Source of the DNA: Archangium sp.
Lineage (GTDB): Bacteria; Myxococcota; Myxococcia; Myxococcales; Myxococcaceae
Reading direction: 5' to 3'
DNA length: 54,731 nucleotides
NCBI GenBank assembly: GCA_030695565.1
Contig: JAUYRZ010000104.1
Span: forward strand, 1 to 54,731
In this document: piece by piece, positions 50,003-54,731 of the stretch
Layout of the letters: every line of letters starts with the position of its first letter
Numbering within the stretch: position 1 is the first letter of the stretch
The notes under the pieces: model-generated
What the model was told of the DNA's origin: nothing
The model's database searches: none
The model's input: only the letters and a program-made list of their open reading frames with translations
Translations under genes and position numbers: made by a program

Positions 50003-50665
50003 ATGCAACAACTCGGACCGTTCCTGGCCATCGGTGGAGTGGTGGCCCTCGTCGGCGGCGTCGTCTACCTGGCCTGGCTGATGGAAAAGAAGCGCACCGA
50101 GGCGATGACCGCCTTTGCGCAGAACCACGGCTACGTCTTCGAAGGCGTCTCCCCCAACCTCATCAACGAGCTGTCGGGCTTCAAGCTGTTCAATCAGGGG
50201 CGCGCCCGCACCGCCAAGAACCTGATGCGCGGCTCGAAAGAACCAGGCGCGGTGCGCATCTGCGACTACCAGTACACCACCGGCTCGGGGAAACATCAGC
50301 AGGTGCACCAGCAGACCATCTGCGTGCTCAAGACGCCGGGCCGCAACGCGCCCCACTTCTTCCTGCGCCGGCAGAACAAGCTGTTCGACGCGTTGGGCAA
50401 GCTCTTCGGCGGGCAAGACATCAACTTCGATGACGACCCGACGTTCTCGAAGACCTACGTGCTGCAGACCGCCGGCGACGAGAACCAGCTGCGCGGGTTC
50501 ATGACCGTGGGGCTGCGCGAGACGCTCTCCCGCATGTCGGATCGCAACATCATGATGGAGGTGGTGGGCGACACGCTGGTGCTGCACCACGGCCGAAGGC
50601 TCAAGCCCGAGCAGCTCGAGGCGCTGGTGGCCGACGCGGTGAACATTCGCCGTCAGTGGAGCTGA
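50003..50665 (+). CDS. Membrane-anchored hypothetical protein (DUF3137-like)
   Basis: A 220-residue protein with one N-terminal transmembrane helix (FLAIGGVVALVGGVVYLAWL). A soluble domain then contains VRICDYQYTTGSGKHQQVHQ and QTICVLKTPGRNAPHFFLRR, which resembles the core of DUF3137-type proteins (a strand pair plus ICxL...PxFxLR). The remaining region is alpha/beta. It precedes cheW by 21 bases and may be cotranscribed with the Che genes, but a functional link is unproven. Confidence 0.78.
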   Translation: MQQLGPFLAIGGVVALVGGVVYLAWLMEKKRTEAMTAFAQNHGYVFEGVSPNLINELSGFKLFNQGRARTAKNLMRGSKEPGAVRICDYQYTTGSGKHQQVHQQTICVLKTPGRNAPHFFLRRQNKLFDALGKLFGGQDINFDDDPTFSKTYVLQTAGDENQLRGFMTVGLRETLSRMSDRNIMMEVVGDTLVLHHGRRLKPEQLEALVADAVNIRRQWS

Positions 50666-50686
50666 AGAGAAGGCACTCCCCCGGGC

Positions 50687-51118
50687 ATGCGGCACGTCAT
50701 CTTCTTTCTGGATCGGGATCGGTACGCGCTGCCGCTCGATGCGGTGCGCGAGGTGGTCAACGCGCCGGAAAGTTACAGCCGCGTGCCCCACGCCAAAGAC
50801 GCGGTGAAGGGCGTGATGACCCTGCGCGGCCGGGTGGTGCCGGTGGTCGACCTGGGCCGGTTGCTGGCGTTGGGCCTCCAACCGCCGGGCAAAGGCAAAG
50901 TGGTCTTGTTGGAGCTGGTGCGCCGGGAACTGGGGCTGCTGGTCACCGAAGTCGAGGGCATCGAGAGCATCGAGAAGGTGGGCCCCCAGGGGAGGGCTTC
51001 CCGCATGGTGCGCGGGCTCGCCCGGGTCGGTCCGCTGACGGTCACGGTGCTCGATGTCGAGGGCCTCGATGCAGCGGTCACCGCCTCATTTTCCTCGGAG
51101 CCGGAGCGGAACCGGTAG
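50687..51118 (+). CDS. cheW: CheW-like chemotaxis coupling protein
   Basis: A 143-residue single-domain CheW. Its beta-barrel pattern starts VIFFLDRDRYALPLDAVREV and continues with the signature VKGVMTLRGRVVPVVDLGRL, the core of the family. It bridges a receptor and CheA at the membrane. The C-terminal part after the CheW fold is short and Ser/Glu/Arg-rich. First of the Che genes here: 21 bases after the DUF3137-like gene and 67 before cheY. Such short CheW proteins are common in myxobacterial Che clusters (Frz and Dif types). Confidence 0.9.
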   Translation: MRHVIFFLDRDRYALPLDAVREVVNAPESYSRVPHAKDAVKGVMTLRGRVVPVVDLGRLLALGLQPPGKGKVVLLELVRRELGLLVTEVEGIESIEKVGPQGRASRMVRGLARVGPLTVTVLDVEGLDAAVTASFSSEPERNR

Positions 51119-51185
51119 CAGCGGAACGACCAGAAAGATCGACTCTCGTTCACGCGACGCATAGGGTGCGGGTCAGGTGACTTCC

Positions 51186-51554
51186 ATGTCCAAGCGGGTG
51201 CTGGTCGTCGATGACAGCGTCTTCATGCGCGACATCATCAAGGACATCTTCGCTGCCGGCGGTTTCTCCGTCGTTGGCGAGGCTGGCAATGGCGTCGAAG
51301 CAGTCGAGAAGTACAAAGAACTCAAGCCAGATCTCGTCACGATGGATCTCGTGATGCCGTACCGGAATGGCATCGACGCCACCCGGGAGATTCTGCGGGG
51401 CGATGCCAAGGCCCTCGTCGTGATGTGCAGTGCGCTCGGTCAGGAGACCATGGTGATGGAGGCCATCGAGGCCGGCGCCGTGGACTTCATCGTCAAGCCG
51501 CCCCGCGCGGAAGACGTGCTGGCCGTGGTGAAGAAGGTCCTCGGAGAGAGCTAG
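51186..51554 (+). CDS. cheY: CheY-like single-domain response regulator
   Basis: A 122-residue receiver. VLVVDDSVFMRDIIKDIF carries the acidic pair, VTMDLVMP the phospho-acceptor Asp (Asp54), MCSALG the conserved Ser/Thr position, and DFIVKPP the Lys. The ATG at 51186 follows AGGTGA by five bases; a GTG at 51177 is less likely. There is no output domain, so it signals by phosphorylation and binding, probably as the direct CheA target of this cluster and the substrate of CheC. Confidence 0.93.
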   Translation: MSKRVLVVDDSVFMRDIIKDIFAAGGFSVVGEAGNGVEAVEKYKELKPDLVTMDLVMPYRNGIDATREILRGDAKALVVMCSALGQETMVMEAIEAGAVDFIVKPPRAEDVLAVVKKVLGES

Positions 51555-51612
51555 CAACCCCGGGGTGAGGCAAACCCCCTCCACCCCGCGAGAGGAGTAG
51601 GCTCCCCCCGCC

Positions 51613-53604
51613 GTGGCCGCTCAATGGGACACCAGCCGGTATCTGAGCCTCTTCGTGAGCGAGGCGACCGAGCACCTCGATGCGCTCGGCAAGGAGCTCG
51701 TGCGCCTCGAAGGGGGCGTCACGCCCGAGGCCATCGACTCGCTGTTCCGTCACGCCCACTCGGTCAAGGGCATGGCCGGTTCGATGGGTTACGACCCGAC
51801 CACCGCGCTGGCCCACTCGGTGGAAGACTTGTTCGAGCGGGTGCGCAGCGCTCCGGCGCGGTTCGATCGTGCGGTGGCCGACCTGGTGTTGCAGGCCGTC
51901 GATGCGCTCGGTGGCCACGTGAAGGCGGCCAACGAGCGCAAACCCTTCCCCGACAACACCGCGTTGATTGCGCAGCTCAAGGAGCTGACCCAATCGTTGC
52001 GGCCCGGCACCACCCCGCTGCCTTCCGCGCCGCCGGCCAACGCGCCCCTGCTGGAGACCGCGGGAGGTCCCGAATCGGAGTTGCCTCCGCGGTGGTTGGT
52101 CACCTTGCGCGTGGCCACCCACTCGGCCCAACCGGGCGTGCGTGGTTTCCTCGCGTACAAACGGCTCGCCTCGTTGGGAAACCTGTTTCGCTGCACGCCG
52201 TCGCTCGATGAAGTGAAAGCGGGCCGGCTGCCGGGTGGCACCTTCGCGGTCGAGCTGGAGAGCACCGAGCCGGAAGCCGCCGTCGCCAAGACGGTCAGCC
52301 AGGTGGCCGACGTCGAGCTGGTGTCGTTGACGCGCGTGGCCAGCGCGCCGCCGCCCCCCGCGCCGGAAGAAACCAAAGGCACCGAGCCCGAGCCGCGGGT
52401 GGTGGGCCAGGAGCCGCCCCGCACCGTGCGGGTGCGCACCGAGCTGCTCGACGAGTTTCTCGATCTCGCGGGCGAGCTGATGCTGGCCACCGCGGGCGTG
52501 CGGGAAGTGGGGCGCTCGCTGCAGGAAGAGCTGCGCGGCCGGCTCAACGAGACGACCGATCGCCTGCATGGGCTGGTGCGGGGGCTGCACGACAAGGTGA
52601 TGAAGGCGCGCATGACGCCGGTCTCGGTGATCACCGATCGCCTGCCGCGCGCCGCCCGCGACATCGCCCGCCGCCGGGGCCGCGAGATCGAACTCATTCT
52701 CTCCGGCAGTGAAGTCGAGCTCGATCGCGCCATCGTCGACGAGCTGAGCGACCCGGTGTTGCACCTGCTGCGCAACGCCATCGATCACGGCGTGGAGCCG
52801 CCCGAAGAGCGCCGCATGCGAGGCAAACCGCCGCGCGGCACGGTGAAGCTGTCGGTCAAACGCGCTTCGGATCGCGTGCTGCTGGAGGTGGAAGACGACG
52901 GCCGCGGCATGGACGTGGAGCGGCTCAAGGCGCTCGCGGTGGAGCGCGGTCTGCTCACCGCCGAGGCCGCGCGTGATTTGCCCGAGCGCGAAGCGTTGAT
53001 GTTGTCGACCGCTCCGGGTCTGAGCACCGCTGCATCGGTGACGGACATTTCCGGTCGTGGCGTCGGCATGGACGCGGTGAAGAAGGCGGTCGAGGCGGTG
53101 GGTGGCACGTTGGAGATCACCAGCCGACGCGGCCTGGGCACCACCTTCCGGCTCTCGTTGCCGCTGACCGTGGCGATGGTCAATCTGCTGCTGGTGGGGC
53201 TGGGTGACGACGTCTACGGCCTGCCCATCGCGAAGGTGGCCGGCGTGGTGGAGACCACCCGCGCCAGCCTCGCCCACAGCCGCGACGTACCGGTGTTGCA
53301 GTTCGGCGCCTCGGTGGTGCCCGCACGAGAATTGTCTGCGGTGCTCGAAGTTCCGGGGCGTCCGCATGACGTGGCGGCGGTCTCACCGTTCGTGGTGGTG
53401 GACACCGATGATGGTCGCGTGGCGCTGGCCGTCGACGCGCTGCTGGGGCAGGAAGAGGTGGTGCTCAAGGCGCTGACCAGGCCTCTCGACCAGGTGCCCG
53501 GGCTCGCGGGTGTCACGGTGCTCGGTAACGGGCGGCCGGTGTTCATTCTCGACGTGGCCCGGCTCGAGCGGCCGAACCGATTGCCCGCGGTGGGTGAAGC
53601 GTGA
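51613..53604 (+). CDS. cheA: Chemotaxis histidine kinase CheA
   Basis: A 663-residue CheA. The P1 Hpt domain has the phospho-accepting His49 in RHAHSVKGMAGSMG. A P2-like domain (about 150-250) follows: LRVATHSAQPGVRGFLAYKR. The P3 dimerization region is RTVRVRTELLDEFLDLAGEL, then P4 ATPase motifs HLLRNAIDHGVEPPEER, DDGRGMD and GRGVGMDAV. The P5 CheW-like domain starts near LPLTVAMVNLLLVGLG. The GTG at 51613 is used. The gene sits between cheY and cheC; its stop overlaps the cheC start as GTGA (53601-53604). No receptor gene lies in the window. Confidence 0.95.
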   Translation: MAAQWDTSRYLSLFVSEATEHLDALGKELVRLEGGVTPEAIDSLFRHAHSVKGMAGSMGYDPTTALAHSVEDLFERVRSAPARFDRAVADLVLQAVDALGGHVKAANERKPFPDNTALIAQLKELTQSLRPGTTPLPSAPPANAPLLETAGGPESELPPRWLVTLRVATHSAQPGVRGFLAYKRLASLGNLFRCTPSLDEVKAGRLPGGTFAVELESTEPEAAVAKTVSQVADVELVSLTRVASAPPPPAPEETKGTEPEPRVVGQEPPRTVRVRTELLDEFLDLAGELMLATAGVREVGRSLQEELRGRLNETTDRLHGLVRGLHDKVMKARMTPVSVITDRLPRAARDIARRRGREIELILSGSEVELDRAIVDELSDPVLHLLRNAIDHGVEPPEERRMRGKPPRGTVKLSVKRASDRVLLEVEDDGRGMDVERLKALAVERGLLTAEAARDLPEREALMLSTAPGLSTAASVTDISGRGVGMDAVKKAVEAVGGTLEITSRRGLGTTFRLSLPLTVAMVNLLLVGLGDDVYGLPIAKVAGVVETTRASLAHSRDVPVLQFGASVVPARELSAVLEVPGRPHDVAAVSPFVVVDTDDGRVALAVDALLGQEEVVLKALTRPLDQVPGLAGVTVLGNGRPVFILDVARLERPNRLPAVGEA

Positions 53605-54194
53605 GCGCGCTCCTCACCGCCAGGCAAGAAGACGCGCTTCGTGAGGTGGCCAACATGGGCAGCGCGAAAGCGGCCTCGATGTTGGCGCGCCTGGTGGGTG
53701 ACGTGGGCGTGTTGGTCGACGTGCCGGTGGTGCTCTCGGCCAATCGCTATCAGCTGGGGTGGTTGTTGGGCGGGCGCGACGTGAAGGTGCACGCGGCCAC
53801 GTTCGGCATCGAAGGTGAGCTGCCCGGGCAACTGTGGTGGGTGCTCAAAGACGAAGACGCCAAGCGGTTGGGCCAGCGTCTGTTGGCGCGCCCGGGTGTG
53901 TCGGGCCCGCTCTCGTCATCGGCGAGCGCGGCGCTCTCGGAGGCCGCGAACATCGTGGCCTCGGCCTGCGTGTCGGCGATGGGCACGTTGACGCACGCGA
54001 ACCTGCTGCCCACCACGCCGCAGGTGCGGGAGAGCACGGTCAGCCAGTTGGTGGGCCCGTCGGAAAACGCAGCGCCGCAGACGGTGCTGGCGGCGAACTT
54101 CATGTCGACCAACACGCCCAGTTTCTGTGGATGGTTGGTGGTGATGCTCGACGCAGAGACGACGGCCAGCGCGCTGGTTCGCTTGGGGCTCTAG
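53601..54194 (+). CDS. cheC: CheC-family phosphatase
   Basis: A 197-residue CheC/CheX-family protein that dephosphorylates CheY-P. Two internally related halves each carry the signature E-x-x-N helix: DALREVANMGSAKAASMLAR (residues about 11-30) and SAALSEAANIVASACVSAMG (about 110-129), followed by a Pro in LLPTTPQ. This is the two-site layout of CheC rather than one-site CheX. It starts with GTG, overlapping the cheA stop. No cheD follows; the next gene is a lipoprotein after 166 bases. Confidence 0.9.
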   Translation: MSALLTARQEDALREVANMGSAKAASMLARLVGDVGVLVDVPVVLSANRYQLGWLLGGRDVKVHAATFGIEGELPGQLWWVLKDEDAKRLGQRLLARPGVSGPLSSSASAALSEAANIVASACVSAMGTLTHANLLPTTPQVRESTVSQLVGPSENAAPQTVLAANFMSTNTPSFCGWLVVMLDAETTASALVRLGL

Positions 54195-54360
54195 TGAGCG
54201 GAGCCGATCCAGCGGAACGCTGGGCGTGCGCAGATGAAGCGAAGCGGCCCTGAAGACAGGACAGCGCTGCCACACCAGATTTCGGGAAACGACCCCGAAG
54301 GTGATTTCGGCTAGAGCGGGTTCGAACCATCACGGGCCGGTGCTGGCCCTGGGAGACCAC

Positions 54361-54731
54361 GTGAAGATCATCTTGAGAAACCTTGTGCTGTGCGCGTTTG
54401 CGTTGGCGCCGTTGGCGTTGACCGGTTGCGCCCCTGAGTGCGTCGACGTCGCTGACTGCAACGAGAAGGCGAACAAAGAGAACAAGAGCTACACGTGTCT
54501 GTCCGGCGTCTGCACGCCCGGCTCACCCTTCCCTGATGCGGGCGCGGTCGGTGGTGGTTCGGGCGGCGGCACTGCGACTGGCGGCGGCACCGCGACTGGC
54601 GGCGGCGCGGGCGGTGGTGGCGATGAGACCGACGGCGGCGCGGGCGGTGGTGGCGGCCAGACCGGCGGCGGCGCGGGTGGTGGTGGTGGCGAAGCGATGG
54701 GCGGCGGCGCGGGTGGTGGTGGCGGTGCGAC
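54361..54731 (+). CDS. Gly-rich lipoprotein (3' end outside window)
   Basis: The GTG at 54361 follows GGGAG by five bases. The signal KIILRNLVLCAFALAPLALT ends in lipobox LTGC, followed by a Cys-containing segment (APECVDVADCNEKANKEN, then YTCLSGVCTPG). From about 54540 a GGG(S/T/A)GGG linker repeats to the end of the window with no stop in frame. It is a further member of the Cys-module plus Gly-linker lipoprotein type in this window. The functional domain presumably lies beyond the window. Confidence 0.82.
   Translation, partial: MKIILRNLVLCAFALAPLALTGCAPECVDVADCNEKANKENKSYTCLSGVCTPGSPFPDAGAVGGGSGGGTATGGGTATGGGAGGGGDETDGGAGGGGGQTGGGAGGGGGEAMGGGAGGGGGA

Overview
The window reads as chromosomal DNA from a myxobacterium (Myxococcota, Myxococcales-like). 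The DNA is GC-rich. There are two DUF2378 (Myxococcus-paralogous, TIGR02265-like) genes, many lipoproteins with Gly/Ser/Thr or Asp-Ala-Gly linkers after the lipobox, MopE-type Cys-rich metal-binding repeats, a MYXO-CTERM-like C-terminus, and abundant two-component and Che proteins. No rRNA, tRNA, CRISPR array, insertion sequence or integrase was recognised.

Layout. 1-2598: the 3' end of a SufS cysteine desulfurase, coupled to a rhodanese-XRE-cupin fusion regulator and a DUF2378 protein. 2629-3390: an exported protein. 3430-10044 (minus strand): a five-gene block with visibly lower GC than its surroundings. It encodes a Trypco1-like protein, a trypsin-like protease with a C-terminal two-helix membrane anchor, a single-pass coiled-coil membrane protein, a NACHT/STAND-like P-loop NTPase, and a 998-residue helical-repeat protein ending in a PD-(D/E)XK-type nuclease. 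I interpret this as an NTP-dependent conflict (antiphage or suicide) system, and it is the most interesting part of the window. 10045-10983: no intact gene, but a relic of a P-type metal ATPase. 

10984-28771: surface and secreted functions. These are a giant MopE-repeat lipoprotein, a metallo-beta-lactamase-fold lipoprotein, a lipoprotein, an M1 aminopeptidase, a CHASE-PAS hybrid histidine kinase, a GH13 amylase lipoprotein, an unrecognised cytoplasmic protein, a Big_5 lipoprotein and a bestrophin-like channel. 28949-36202: DnaN (beta clamp), an outer-membrane-like protein with a Pro/Gln repeat, an M50 membrane protease, several lipoproteins, and a PL6-like beta-helix protein with a MYXO-CTERM tail.

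36263-49893: Cys-rich lipoproteins, a Rieske oxygenase, zinc-ribbon and PilZ proteins, an MBOAT/SGNH acyl-transfer pair, a second DUF2378 protein, a second MopE/Gly-rich lipoprotein, and a GAF-like hybrid kinase. 50003-54194: a membrane-anchored protein followed by a compact chemotaxis-like operon, CheW-CheY-CheA-CheC, with no receptor, CheR or CheB in view. The window ends inside another Gly-rich lipoprotein gene. A family of GC-rich palindromes (pyrimidine arm ending near CCCTCTCCC, purine arm GGGAGAGGG) sits between many genes, mostly at 3' ends, where it probably serves as terminators.
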